A stretch of 64,000 bases of DNA from Aegilops tauschii subsp. strangulata (GCF_002575655.3 NC_053037.3:321435294-321499293); one strand, 5' to 3'. Positions 44,395 through 56,668 are shown, counted from the first letter of the stretch. Notes: generated by a model from the sequence alone, not told the origin. A program made the numbers and translations.

Positions 44395-44700
44395 GACGAT
44401 AACACGGCTCCAACCATGTTGACGTCGGAAAAGTCGGATGACACAAGGCTGGCATGCTACAACAGTACCACCTTGCTGCCCTTCATGTCACCACATGATT
44501 AGGCCACCTCTCATCAGAGGTCATCGCAACTTTGGAACATGCGGGAAAAGATCGATAACGTGGCTCCAACCATGTTAACGTCGAAGAAAGTCGGATGACG
44601 CAAGGCTGGCATGCTACAACAGTACCACCTTGCTGCCCTTCATGTCACCACATGATTAGGCCACCTCTCATCAGAGGTCATCGCAACTTCGGAACAACCG
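44395..44700. repeat. 157-bp tandem duplication in the solo LTR
   Basis: GGCATGCTACAACAGTACC at 44451 recurs at 44608. The match runs from GGCTCCAACCATGTT to GTCATCGCAACTT and is nearly exact. Confidence 0.9.
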
Positions 44701-46964
44701 GGTCGTTGCCTTACAAGCAACGAGGTATTTATCGATACTCACATGCCACACACAAACTTTCACATGAACATGCAAAACATCTTCCATATCAAATGTTCAA
44801 ACATGCTTGCCTGGTTCGGAGAAGTCGGAGTCTAGCTCGGCGAAGTTCGCGGCTCCGTCCCCTCTCCCGGAACCTACGGCAATCACGAAACGGGGTACTA
44901 ACGTGAAAACCAACACATGCACAGAAACTTTGCCAAATATTTTTCAAATAAATCCCATAAAAGACTAGACAAAATTTTAAGGATGTCAGAAAAAGGATCA
45001 CTCAAAAATACCTTTTTATTAAAAAGTTATAAAGGTTTCTGTCTAGGGACCTTTCTGTAATGAAACAGAAAAGTTCCAGGGTTTTAACTGAGAAAACAGA
45101 AAACGGTTCGGCTGGGAATGCGCAAGCGCAAGGAGAAAACGTATTTTGCCCGAAGGCGCCAACAGAAAACGGTTTGGGGAAATAAAACAGAGGCTGACAC
45201 GCGGGGCCCGCATGTCAGGTTTGAAAGCTCGCCGGCGCCCGAAGACGGCGGTGGACGCCGGCGTCGAACCATGGCGAGTTAGGAGAAACGGAGGGTACCA
45301 AGAGCTTCAGTGTCTTCTTCCGCGTCGGTGGGTGGTGGACTCGTCCAACGGGGAGCACCACGTCGACGGCGACACTATCTCCGGCGGACGGCGGTTCGGG
45401 TGAGGTTGGGGAACTCCGGTGGAGGGCTGAAAAGTACGAATTGAGGCGCGGGTCAGAACGGGTGATGCAAGGAGAAGCTACTGGCAAGAGAATGGGGGCT
45501 GCGGAGCACACACGGGGGCGAATCGGGCTGGATCCCGTGGCGGATCGCGGCGGCCGGAGTCGAGGAAGGAGACCCCCTCGCGGCTCTTCCAGTGGCTGGG
45601 CGTGCTCTAGGGGAAGTGTAGGGCTGGTGGGTGCTCGAGTTGAAGCTCGGGGCCCCTATTTATAGGCAGATCGACGGGGTGGCCGTGAACGGAGAATCTC
45701 CGGCGAGCGATTACGGCGGAGCAGTGGGTTGGCAGGGGGTTTGAGCGGTCGAGCAGCATCAGTGGATGTTACGGGACTCGTTTTGCAGCTAACGGAGCTG
45801 GCCCTGGCGTAATGGCGTCTGCCCACGGTGAGGTGACCGCACGGGCTCAACGGCGGCAGAGAGCGCGCTCCGCGCCCTGGGGTTCACGACGAGAGCGGCA
45901 GCGCATTCGGGGGAGTGGACGGCCACGCGGCGGGCTCCGGTGGTTTGGGCGGCGCTGGGTGGAGTTGGCGGCGCCGTGTCTCCCGCTGGCGTCCGCAAAG
46001 CCGCCGTCGGCGTCGGTCACGGGGTGGCGCACCTTCTGCTGCTCGTCGCCGACGCCCGCAAGATGCCAGGCACTCGTGCGGTGCAGGAACAAGAGGGCGA
46101 GGACGAGGAGCAAGGCGACGCGATGGCACTGGCGAGATCGACGCCCGTTTCTGAAGAAAACGACAGCAGCCACTTGACTGAACTCTGAACTTACTGAATC
46201 TTGACAGTGACCAAGCATTGCAGGTGTTCGACAGTAGGTTTTGGTAAAGAGATAAATTTTTCTGGAGCTGTAACTTGGTGAGACGATCACTCAAAGCACC
46301 CAGGGGCTGCATGAATTTACTTGGATTTTTTGGAGAAAGTTTTGAATGAATTTCACCAAATTTGGCAAATCTGGTCCAAACTTGCAGCTGATGTAGTTTG
46401 AAATTTTTGAACTGGAGACCAGTGGATCTTCATGGTTCCAGGTTGAGGGTTCAAAGGACTAGGAGGGGAAAGAAGTTTGGTGGTAAAAGTCCGAACAGAA
46501 ACAGGAGTTCCTTTGTAAATCTCCAAGTGCTATAAGAGAAGACAGAAATTTATTTGAATAGAATTTGAATGGAAAAGATCACATGAGGAGGTTCAACTTG
46601 CTGGATTTGATGCAAATCATGATCCAAAGGTGAGGGAAGGGTTAGGAGAGAGGATTTGCACTAATTCCATGGCAAGAAGGAATAGTTGAAAGTGGCAAAG
46701 GACTTTCCAAAAGCCATAGTGCATTCTCAAAAATATTTCAAAGGTTATTTTCTCAAATGAAAAAAAAACATTTTGTCTTGAGTCCAATGAAAAGCAAGAA
46801 CCTCCAAGACCAAAGGAGGATCTTGGGTGAATTCAAATAAAAATTTTGCCATAAAGAAAAATATTTGAGAGTGAGGGTTCTCTTGAAGAAAAGAAATTTT
46901 AAATCACTCCCTTCAAGTCAAATAAAATCTTTTGAAAAATCCAAATAAAAACTTGGGTGTCACA

Positions 46965-47461
46965 GTAGGGCCCTCGTTATCTGTAGCCAGTAGCTCCTCC
47001 AAGCCCTTCTCGTAGAGTGCCCACAGCGCCACGCGGGACCTCTCCTCAAGGGACTTGAAGGCCACGCGGTCCTCAGCCAGGACCTTCGCCTTGGCTTCTA
47101 GCTTGGCCTTCTCTGCCTTCATCTTCTTCTCCAACTCCTCCAGCCGGCTGCGCTCCGTAGCCTGCGCCTTCGCCAACTGCTCAAGCTCGGCGTCCGACCC
47201 CGGATGGCGTCCTCTCGGGCCTTCATCTTCTCCTCCTCCGCCTTGCGGCCTCGAGCTTCGTTCGCACACTCCCTGCGCATGGTCTCCAGCTCGGCCTCCA
47301 GCGACCGACAGCGATCCTGGGCGGTCCCGGCATCCTTCAGCGCCACCTCGCGGGCAGCCGCACCTTGGGCGACGGCCTGCTTGTCTTTCTCGGCGGCCGC
47401 CGCAGCTTGGCTTAGCGCCGCCCGGATGGACACGTCGGGGTGAAGCCAGCCAGATATCAGC
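46965..47461 (-). pseudogene. E3 antisense gene, coiled-coil segment
   Basis: Minus strand: heptad-rich helix (AALSQAAAAAEKDKQAVAQ, LEAELETMRRECANEARG, then after a frameshift near 47200 LEELEKKMKAEKAKLEAKAK and FKSLEERSRVALWALYEKGL). It joins 51419 and 42456 across the two solo LTRs. A coiled coil suggests self-association. Confidence 0.75.
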
Positions 47462-50400
47462 TGTAACACCCACGATGCGGCTATATCTCCCACGTGTCGA
47501 GGCACGACTTAGAGGCATAACCGCATGGTGGTTTTTATCGCAAGAAGGGTCATCTTCACACAATCCCATGTAATGAACAAGAATGGGATAAAGAGTTGGC
47601 TTACAATCGCCACTTCACACAATACATAAATAATTCATACATCAATCAGAGTACACACATAGGTCCGACTACGGAACCAAAAGAAAAGAAGACAACCCCA
47701 AATGCTAGATCCCTGATCGTCCCAACTGGGCTCCACTACTCATCAACAGGAAAAGAAACATAGTAACGACCAAGGTCTCGTCGAACTCCCACTTGAGTTC
47801 GGTAGCATCACTTGCACGGGTATCCTCGGCACCTGCAACTGTTTTGAAGTACCTGTGAGTCACGAGGACTCAGCAATCTCACACCCGCGAGATCAAGACT
47901 ATTTAAGCTTATAGGAAGGATAAGGTAGTGAGGTGGAGCTGCAGCAAGCACTAAGCATATATGGTGGCTAACATACGCAAATAAGAGCGAGAAGAGGAGC
48001 AACGGAACGGTCGTCAACTAGTAATGATCAAGAAGTGATCCTGAACTCCTACTTACGTCAAACACAACCCAAAAGCCGTGTTCACTTCCCGGACTCCGCC
48101 AAAAAGAGACCATCACGGCTACACACACGGTTCATGCATTTTAATTAAGTCGAGTGTCAAGTTCTCTACAGCCGGATATTAACAAATTCCCATCTGCCAC
48201 ATAACCGCGGGCACGGCTCTCGAAAGTTTATACCCTGCAGGGGTGTCCCAACTTAGCCCATTATAAGCTCTCACGGTCAACGAAGGATATTCCTTCTCCC
48301 GGGAAGACCCGATCCGTCTCGGAATCCCGGTTTACAAGACATTTCGACAATGGTAAAACAAGACCAGCAAAGCCGCCCGATGTGCCGACAAATCCCGATA
48401 GGAGCTGCACATATCTCGTTCTCAGGGCAACACCGGATGAGACTAGCTACGAGTAAAACCAGCCCTCAAGTTTCCCCAAGGTGGCCCCGCAGGCAGCTCA
48501 GTTCGGACCAACACTCGAAGGAGCACTGGCCCGGGGGGTTAAAATAAAGATGACCCTTGAGTCTGCAGAACCCAAGGGAAAAAGGGGATAGGTGGTAGCA
48601 AATGGTAAAACCAAGGTTGGGACTTGCTGGAGGAGTTTTATTCAAAGCGAACTGTCAAGGGGGTCCCATAAATCACCCAACCGCGTAAGGAACGCAAAAT
48701 CAAGGAACATAACACCGGTATGACGGAAACTAGGGCGGCAAGAGTGGAACAAAAAACCAGGCATAAGGCCGAACCTTCCACCCTTTACCAAGTATATAGA
48801 TGCATTAATTAAATAAGAGATATTGTGATATCCCAAAAAAATATCCATGTTCCAACAAGGAACAACCTTCAACTTCACCTGCAACTAGCAACGCTATAAG
48901 AGGGGCTGAGCAAAAGCGGTAACATAGCCAAACAACGGTTTGCTGGGAAAGGTGGGTTAGAGGCTTGGCATGGCAATATGGGAGGCATGATATAGCAAGT
49001 GGTAGGTAGCGCGGCATAGCAATAGAGCAAACAACTAGCAAGCAAAGATAGAAGTGATTTCGAGGGTATGGTCATCTTGCCTGAAATCCCGCAAGGAAGA
49101 AGAACGAGTCCATGAAGAAGACAAACGGACGAAGTCGAACGAATCCTCACAACTCCGGAATGAAACCGAAGCTAACGAGAGAAGCAAACCGGAAAGAAGC
49201 AAACAACATGGTAAACACACAAGCATAAACATGGCATGATGCACAACCAAGGATGATGCATGTCCGGTTTAAAGAGGCATGGCATGGCAAAGTGCACAAA
49301 CAATACTACAAATTAAGTGGAGCTCAATATGCAACGAGTTGCATATTGACGAAACACCACATGACTTATTTAGTTCTCTCTCGGTTATGTACCCAACAAA
49401 ATTAAATGTTATTAAACATGGCAAGAGGTGAAGCATAGTAAGACTATCTATCTAGGCAAGTTTAAATGAGGCCGGAACAACAAATAACAATTCCGGAAAA
49501 TCCTCATATGCATATTTGGGAATTGGTACTGTTCTGCCCTAAACACAATTTTAATGTCGTTAAACAGCAAAATAAAGTGCACCATGTTAAACTAGGCATT
49601 TTTCTACCCCATTTACATATAAAGTTTATTAAAATCCGAGCTACGGTTATTTAGTTATGAAATAAATCATCTTAACATGGCATTTAAGCAAAATTAAACA
49701 AACAGCAAGTTAAACATTTTTAACATGGATGAGAGTTGCATATTATGAGACTAGATAGAAATCTAAGCATTTTCATATATATATATATATATGATTTTAA
49801 ACCGATGCACGGTTAAATAGTTATTTGATGCATGAACATTAGGGGTTTTTCTGTAAAACTGCACTCTCTGGAATAATAGACAAATTCGTCCAGAGCAGGA
49901 AAAAACATAAGCGGGCCGAAACTGAGTGCACTGCTGGGCCAACAGAGATGGGCTGGGCTATGCTCACATTGGGCCAACAGGCCGGCTTGGTGGAGAGGTG
50001 GACCGGTCAACGGGCAAAGGGGAGATGGCCCAGGCGCGTGGAGGTGGTCGCGGTCAACGCAAGGCGCAGGCGAGCGGGCGAGCTGGCGCTGCTCGTTACC
50101 AACAGAAGCAGCAGCAGGTCATGGCGATGCAGAAGACGGGCAGAGGCGCGATGCAGAGGCAGGGGACCCGCGGGCGCGGCGGATCCGGGCAGTCCGAGGG
50201 TCGGAGAGGCGGTTCCCGACGACGAGGAACTCCGGCGGTGGCACTGCTCGATGGAGCGAAGCAGGCAGTAGCGGAATCGTGCGGGCGAAGCAGAGGACGG
50301 CGGCAGACTTGGCGTGAGTTCCCGGTGATGGGGTGTGATGCAGGGAAGGCAGACGAGCCGGACTTGGCGACGCAGGGGAAAACAGAGGCCGGCGGGAGAG

Positions 50401-51418
50401 GTTCAAGGCGGGAGCGTCATGGAGGAAGACCGGCGGGGACTGCGGGCTTGCAGGCGAACGATGCTGGCGAGGCGGCGGTGGCTCCGGGAACTTGACGGGG
50501 TGGTGGAGCCGCAGGTGAGGTCCAAGACGAGGCAGGCGCCAGATCCGGGGCGGAGGGACTCGTTCCCGGCGGCGACGGAGCTGCGGGCAACCATGGCGGC
50601 TCCTGGAACACAGAGGGAGAGGCATGAGAACCCAGGGAGTGAACCAGAGAGAGGAGGGAAGGAGGAGAAGAAGAGGGGAAGGGGCGACGGGTTCCTGGAG
50701 GAGCTCGAGCATGAGGGCGGTGCTCGGGGTGGCTGGGTTCGCCGGCGGCGACGGCCCCAAGGAGAGAGGAGCAAACGGGAGAAGCTCGGGCGCTGGTTGG
50801 ATGGCTGCGGGTAGGGTAGGAGGAAGGTAGCTAGGCTGATTGGGGATGGATCCCGAGGGGAATTTGGTGGAGTGGGTAGCGGCGGCTGATCCGAGGAGGG
50901 GAAGGCTGTAGGTGGCGGCGGCTAGGGGGGACAAATGCCCTAGGATTTAGGGTTCTAAAATGGACTAGGGGTCTATATATAGCAAGTGAATTTTGGATAG
51001 GGGTATTTGGCCCCTCCGATCTTAATCGGATGGCCTGAAAAAAATAGGGTAGGAGAGTCCAACGAGAAACCGATGATGATTTAGGGATGTTAGGGGATGA
51101 TCCGGACCCATCGGTAACAACAACCCGCGTCGGGTTCGGGACAATTTTCGGACGCTCGCGAGGGGGGTTTTGTGCATTGTGCAGAGAGGCTCAAACGGTC
51201 GGACAACAAAAGAACGGTTGGTCTCGAAAGGGACAACGAAGGCAACAGGGAGAAGCGGGAACTATGAACGGATGCAAGTATTTTTTTTTAAATGACGACA
51301 ACGAAGTGCCGATGCAATGCGGATGATGCCATGATGAAATGCAACCAACAAAAATAAAACACACGGCGAACACGAAATATATGGAAGTCTTCTGAAGCGT
51401 CGGTCTCGGAGCGTTACA
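47462..51418 (-). repeat. Solo LTR (3957 bp) of a long-LTR gypsy element
   Basis: Plus strand TGTAACACCCACG...CGGAGCGTTACA, perfect target duplication TCAGC (47457-47461, 51419-51423). Minus strand begins TGTAACGCTCCGAGACCG. A TATA-like CTATATATAG at 50973-50982 is followed on the minus strand by a GC-rich block (50935-49920) with chance ORFs. (AT)9 lies at 49775-49792. No pol. It is a different family from the 42457-46964 LTR but shares its hairpin. Confidence 0.88.
47857..47871 (-). other. LTR hairpin, third instance with compensated base pair
   Basis: GAGTC (47857-47861) and GACTC (47867-47871), 5-bp stem, 5-nt loop. Relative to GAGTACT/AGTACTC, the fifth pair is C-G instead of A-T, so pairing is kept. 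On the minus strand preceded by TTGCT. Confidence 0.7.
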
Positions 51419-53310
51419 TCAGCTCCAGGCGCCCGGCTACCAGGCGACGGTCGGCGCCTTGAAGATCCTCCCGCAGCAAGGTCATCGCAGAGAGAGCATG
51501 CTCCAGGATGTCAGGGGAGGCAGAAGGATCTGGGGTCAGCAGCGCGGCGGGAGAAGGAGGAGGCAACGTCGTCACCATGGCCTAGGAGGCTGGGAGCTCC
51601 TGAGCCTTGGCAACCCCAGCAACCGTGCCGGACGTCGGCACCTCCGGAGCCAGCGGGGCTATGGGGGCTGCCTCCTCCGGAGGACGCTCCCCCAAGTCTC
51701 GCGTGGACGATCGGGCCGGGGAAGCGCGAGCGCCGTCACTGCTCTTCCCCACGGAGGGGGCGCGACTGCTACACGCGATTTGGTCCCAAGCGGTACCACT
51801 GCTTCCTCCTTCCTTTTCTTCGCCACGGGCGCCAGCCTAATTGCGCAACGAAGAAGCATCAAGAATCAGCAGCGGAAGCAAGAACAAGGCAGGATGAGAA
51901 TACTTACTGGTCCACTGCGGCGTAGTCCCTCTGCTTCCTCAGCTTGAAACCTAAGAGCCTCGCAGCCTCAGGCGCGGGCGCACGGGCTCCAGGAGCAGAA
52001 AAGGGCACAGCAGATGGGCCGGAAGCAGCTTCACGCAGTGTCAGAACAGCGACGTCGTTTCAGGAGATCAGCGCCGACCTTCCCCTTGTCGGAACCTTGG
52101 CCGGGACCTCCTCTGAGGACTGACCTTGGTTCTCGTGGAGCCCCCTGCCACGGGCAGCCCCCCTCTCCAGGGGGGCATCGGTCTCATCGTCTTCCTCAGG
52201 CAGGGTGCGGAGGATGTCGACCTTGCGCAGAGGGGAGGTCTCCCCCGCCCCTTCACGGGTCGCCTCCGACTCACGCTCCTCCTCCTCCTCTTCTCCCTCC
52301 TCTTCCTCCTCGCGAGACTCATCGGAAGACACGTCCACTGGAGTCGTCATCGCCGGGACATTGGAAGGCGCAGGCGGCACGAGCCCACGCCCGTCGATGA
52401 CGGGCATGGCGGCGGCAGCCTCCGCCCCATCTAAGCGGCAGAACAAGGGAACGAGGGAGTCCGGCGGGTACCCTTGGTCGTCCCCAACCAAGGAGCAAAG
52501 GGCCGAGCGCAGCTCCTCGTCAGAAAGGGCCTCCGGGCGCAGGCGGAGATTGTCCCCTCCGTCTTCAAGCTTCCACAAGGGGCGCGGGCGCGCTTGAAGG
52601 GGAGCCACGCGCTGCGTCATGAATTCCTTGACGATCATGGCCCCCGTCAGCTTCGCCACCCTTGAGTCACTAGGCCTCAGGTCGGCGGTCATCCTTTCCA
52701 ACACCTGCGCTGCCCGGGGGTCGGTGAGCTTCGCGCGAAGCCACCCCTCTTGGGACACAGGCATCTCCATCGGCGGCACCAGCCGGGGGTGGGAGCACTT
52801 GGCGTCCATCAGGACCCACTTGCTCCTGAAGCCCTCAGCCTTCTTCCCGGCCTTCGAGATGGCGTTGGTCTTCTTGTCCGCGACGAAGCCAATGCACCCA
52901 GAGCAGTGGCCCTCCTTGATCCGGAGGAAGAAGAAGTGGTGCAGCAGCACCACGGACGACATCACTCCAACATACGCCTCGCAGTAGAAGGCGAAGATCG
53001 ACAGAAGGAGGATGGAGTTGAGATGAAGATGGAGAGCGTGGATCTTGTAATGGCTGAGGACGGAGTAGAAGAAGTCGGATAAGGGGGAAACCAATCCAGC
53101 GACGATGCTGCTCATGAGGAAGGGGTAGAAGGTGCTGCCAGAGGCCTTCGGCTCGGCGGAGCCAGCCCGGAGCATGGTCTTCCTCTTCTCATCACCCTGC
53201 GCCGTCATCAGGAGCACGGCGGCAAGGTTTTTCTCCGAAACGCTCGGCGCATCGAGCGCAGGCTCGTACCAGGATGTCGGAGGAACGGCCCAAGCTTTCT
53301 TGGGCACCAT
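51419..53310 (-). pseudogene. E3 antisense gene, 5' part: PF04195-like domain and acidic region, with one intron
   Basis: Minus-strand ATG at 53310 (MVPKKAWAVPP). The N-domain (about 53130-52820) has GLVSPLSDFFYSVLSHYKI, LNSILLLSIFAFYCEAYVGV and the VADKK segment, resembling the plant PF04195-type domain also seen in E1. A segment rich in charged residues, an acidic run (EEEEEGEEEEEERE, about 52270-52310) and basic patches follow. TGA at 52060-52062 is one step from CGA; the frame then continues to YAAVDQ. A 71-nt intron with GT...AG on the minus strand (51837-51907) follows, then a Pro/Ala-rich part to the solo LTR at 51418. Antisense to the element, so the intron survives in the genomic RNA. 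Confidence 0.78.
51837..51907 (-). other. Intron in the E3 antisense gene
   Basis: On the minus strand donor CCA/GTAAGT, acceptor GCAATTAG/GCTGGC, 71 nt, T-rich. It joins VDQ to AGARGEEKE in frame. Confidence 0.7.
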
Positions 53311-53603
53311 TAGCGGCAGGCTGGAAGGAGGATCTGGGCGGATCTGGAGTCTCTGGGAGCGAAGAGCAAGGAAGGGGATCTGGAGAAAGACGAAGGAAAG
53401 CGATGAAGGCAAATGCAGCCCGCGCCAGCCTTTTGTCAGTCGGGCAGTTGCCGAGGCAGTGTGGGGAAGCGGAGACGCCCACGTCCCATCAATCGCCACA
53501 CGTCAACCAAGGCCGCAGGCTGTTGGGGCCCATGATGCTCCGCACTTGCCCCTTGGCTTCGCCTTGAAGCCAAGTCCGAGCGCGCCTTAGGCCCGGGGGC
53601 TAC

Positions 53604-54497
53604 TGTCGGTGTCCTGGGAACGGGGGTCGCCAGACTTGCCTGCCTGCGGCCCACGACATGGCTCCACCAGCAGCCCTGTACGGCCCATCCTCACCAGCAA
53701 ACACTCAAGACCCTCGCGAGGGGCTGAGCCTCGCGAGGCGGACGACGCAAGACCTTCTCAGGGGCGGCCTCTCTGGGCTGGCTCACGAGGGGTGGAGAGA
53801 TCAAGGCAAGGGGCACCTTGCGAGGTCCCTTTTGACGCAAGCCATTACGACCAAGGCCAGGCGGGCGCCAGCGCGCGCTGTGTACTCATTTCCTCTTTGG
53901 TGCTAAAGAGGCAAGCACGGGCGAGGAGTCCCGAGGCATCAGGCAAAGGTTTCCATATCGGTGCAACGAGACCAAGACCAGTAGGACGGCAGGGCGGGGG
54001 TCACCACGGAGCCCAGGACGGCGTCAACACCAGAGCCTTTGGCAGGCGAAGACCACCTTTAGTCAGGATAACTTGTACTAGTTGTCTCCCTTCAAATTTG
54101 GCCGTTGTTGGATCCCTTCCCGCTCAATATTTGGGAAGAGGACCGGGGCCTCGATAAATAGGACTAGCCACCACAGTAGGAGGCAACTGATCCAGACTCA
54201 GATCATCCTCATCCACACAAGCTCACCGAGCACAAGAACACCTTTCCTCAGGAGGCGGTTCTTCCCTTGTACTTGTTCATCCTCACCCCAAGAGGCAATC
54301 CACCACACCACACTGGAGTAGGGTATTACACCACATCGGTGGCCCGAACCAGTATAAACCCCGTGTCCCTTGTTTTGCGAGTTCGATGTGCTGAGCTTTG
54401 AGATCGTGGTGAGCGTGTGAGCTATGGGGAGGAGAGATCTTTGTGCGCACCCCGGAGTTCAACCCTCAAGGGTTTTGCCGGAACCCGAAATCCGACA
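53604..54497 (+). repeat. E3 3' LTR
   Basis: TGTCGGTGTCCTGGG...ATCCGACA, 894 bp, inverted relative to E2's LTRs but the same family. TATA-like GATAAATAGG at 54153-54162. Polypurine tract GGCCCGGGGGCTAC at 53590-53603. Confidence 0.88.
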
Positions 54498-54502
54498 GGC
54501 GC

Positions 54503-56149
54503 TACCATCACTGGAGGGCTGGTCAAGTATCTCTTGAGGTCTTGAAACGCCAGGTCGGCTTCTGGGGTCCACTCGAACGGGCCCTTCTTCTTCATCAGCT
54601 TGAAGAACGGCAGGGCGTGCTCCCCCAGCTTGGAGATGAAGCACCTCAACGAGGTCACACAGCCCGCGAGCTTCTGCATTTCCTGGAGAGTTTGTGGCGG
54701 GCTCATGTCTTCTATCGCCTTGACCTTCTCTGGGTTGGCCTCGATCCCCTGTGCGACACGAGGAAGCCCAGTAGCTTGCCTGAGGGGACACCAAATACGC
54801 ACTTCTCTGGGTTGAGCCGCAGGTCCACCTGGCGCAAGCTAGTGAAAGTCTCCTCCAGGTCCTGAATGATGGTTCTTGCCTCTCGAGACTTTACCACGAT
54901 GTCGTCGACGTAGGCTTCAGCATTCCTCCCTAGCTGCTGGCCTAGGGCAATGTGCATCAGCCGCTGGAAGGTCGCCCCAGCGTTGCGCAGCCCAAACGGC
55001 ATGCAGGTGTAGCAGTATACCCCGCACGGGGTCAGGAAGGCGGTCTTCTCCACGTCCTCCACCGCCATCTTGATCTGGTGGTAACCCGAGAATGCATCCA
55101 GGAAACATAGCAGGTCGCACTCGGTGGTGGAGTCGACGATCTGGTCGATGCACGGAAGCGGGAATGGGTCTTGGGGGCAGGCCTTGTTGAGGTTGGTGAA
55201 ATCGACACACATGCGTTCCTTCCCGCCTTTCTTTGGCATGACGACGGGGTTCGCCAGCCATTCCGGGTATCGGACCTCGCGAACGACACCTGCCGCTTCT
55301 AGCTTGCGAGTTTCCTGGATGATGAAGGACTGCTTCTCCGTGGATTGTCGCCGCGCCTTCTGCTTCACAGGGTGCACATTGGGGCACACCTTTAAGTAAT
55401 GTTCGATTACCCCCCTAGGGACCCCCACCAGCTGCTTGGGCGCCCAGGTGAATACCTCCTTGTTCGCGCGCAGGAACTTCACCAATGGCTCCTCTTGGCC
55501 CGGGTCAAGGTTGGCGCCTATGGTGAAGTTGGCTCCCGAGGATCCATCCTCCTCGACTGGCACTTGCTTCGTTTCGGCTCGGTCCTGAGTGAACAGCTAC
55601 TCCTTTTTCACCGGCGTGGCCCCCTTAGCCTCCGGGGCGACTTCGTCGGCCAGGCGTGCGGCTGCGGCGGCCCTGAAGGCGAGCTTGAGGGCCGTCAGGG
55701 CCTCCTTGGTGTCTCCAGCCACGGTGAGGACACCGCTGCTGCCCGGCATCTTCATGAGGTTGTAGGCCGGATGGGTTGCTACCATGAACTGAGCCAAGGC
55801 AGGGTACCCGAGGATGGCGTTGTATGGGAGGCCAATGCGGGCAACGTCGAAGTCGATCAGCTCGGTGCGGTAGTTGCCCGGGTGCCGAAAGTGACCGGGA
55901 GGCGTATTTGCCCCAGGGGCCTGGTGGATCTGCTGCCGACTCCGGAGAAAGGGTTGGTGGGGAGGAGCCGGCCGTACAGTATGTGAAGCAAGCCGAAAGC
56001 TTCCACGGAGAGCACGTTGAGGCTAGATCCGCCGTCGATGAGGGTCTTGGTCATGGCGACGTTGCAGATGGTGGGTGTGCAGAGCATTGGGAGCGCGCCC
56101 GAGCCAGCAGTGGTAGCGGGGTGGTCCCCTGAGTCGAAGATGAGGTCGG
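54503..56149 (-). pseudogene. PR-RT: E2 protease and reverse transcriptase
   Basis: Minus strand. Protease: TLIDGGSSLNVLS (about 56050-56010) with the DGGS active-site variant usual in Tat elements, then a linker with PGSSGVLTVAGDTKEAL. TAG at 55597-55599 interrupts (one step from CAG). RT: YPEWLANPVVMPKKGG, FLDAFSGYHQIKM with the first catalytic Asp intact, CMPFGLRNAGATFQR, and YVDDIVVKS with both Asp intact. A one-base loss near 54755 shifts the frame (HRG to EANPEKV). The connector LTSPPVMVAP ends at the E3 insertion. RT residues look sound, unlike RNase H and integrase. Confidence 0.88.
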
Positions 56150-56618
56150 CTTTCGGCGCCGCCCATCACGGAGGGGCTCCCTTCTGCACAGAGGAGGCGC
56201 TGATCTGATGGAAGAACTGCTTGACATGGCGGTCCAAGGGCGGTGCCTGTGGGCTGCCGAGGAGGGCTGCGACGGTGACAGGTGCCGGCCCCGCAAAGCG
56301 TGTGACGAAAAGGCCGCGCAGCTCCTCCCAAGAAGCCACAGAGGAGCCTGGCAGGTTGAGCAGCAAGGCGCGCGATGCGTTAGCGAGGGCCATGGGGAAC
56401 CAGTTGGCCATGACCTTGTCGTTGCCGCCAGGCTCCAGAACGGCGTCCTCGTATGCCAGCACGAAGGTTGACGGATCCGCCGCGCCGTCATAGCGGGGTG
56501 GCATCTCCGGCCTGAACTTGGGTGGCCACTACACCCGTCGTAAGGTGGGGGTGAGGGCCCTGAGCCCCATGGCGTCGCGGGCATCTGTCAGTCCGGTCAG
56601 GGGAGCAGTGCCGACCAT
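56150..56618 (-). pseudogene. gag: E2 gag, internally deleted
   Basis: Minus-strand ATG at 56618 (MVGTAPLTGL). TAG near 56530 (expected CAG before WPPKFRPE). Capsid-like part MPPRYDGAADPSTFVLAYED, ALLLNLPGSSVASWEEL, FVTRFAGP. Soon after HQISAS the frame jumps to protease-proximal sequence, so the rest of gag, including any zinc knuckle, has been deleted. Confidence 0.8.
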
Positions 56619-56668
56619 GGGGGCCTAACGGAGAGGTGAAGCCGGCGGAGGAGCGGAGCATCAGCGCA

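Larger units (their letters stand above)
42457..46964 (-). repeat. Solo LTR (4508 bp) of a long-LTR gypsy element
   Basis: Plus strand TGTCACGACCGG...CTTGGGTGTCACA with a perfect 5-bp target duplication GTAGG (42452-42456, 46965-46969). No pol domain lies within, so this is a single LTR left by recombination between two. Orientation is minus: TATA-like CTATAAATAG (45656-45665) and the conserved hairpin both read on the minus strand. Contains three repeat arrays and a GC-rich block (45140-46190) whose open frames look accidental. Confidence 0.87.
40763..54497 (+). mobile_element. E3: remnant of a Tat-like element inserted in E2, with its 3' LTR and antisense gene
   Basis: The LTR 53604-54497 is the same family as E2's LTR but inverted. 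Left of it is the same ~150-bp polypurine/leader sequence as beside E2's 3' LTR, then a long minus-strand gene (53310 to 42085). LTR orientation (TATA-like GATAAATAGG at 54153) gives plus as the sense strand, so this gene is antisense. Gag-pol and the 5' LTR are missing beyond 40763. GGCGC (54498-54502) should be the right target duplication. Two solo LTRs sit inside. Confidence 0.78.

Noticed and set aside
49926..50934. ORFs up to 271 codons on both strands in the solo LTR
   Set aside because: Same GC-rich effect as in the other long LTRs; no recognisable domain and mutually overlapping.
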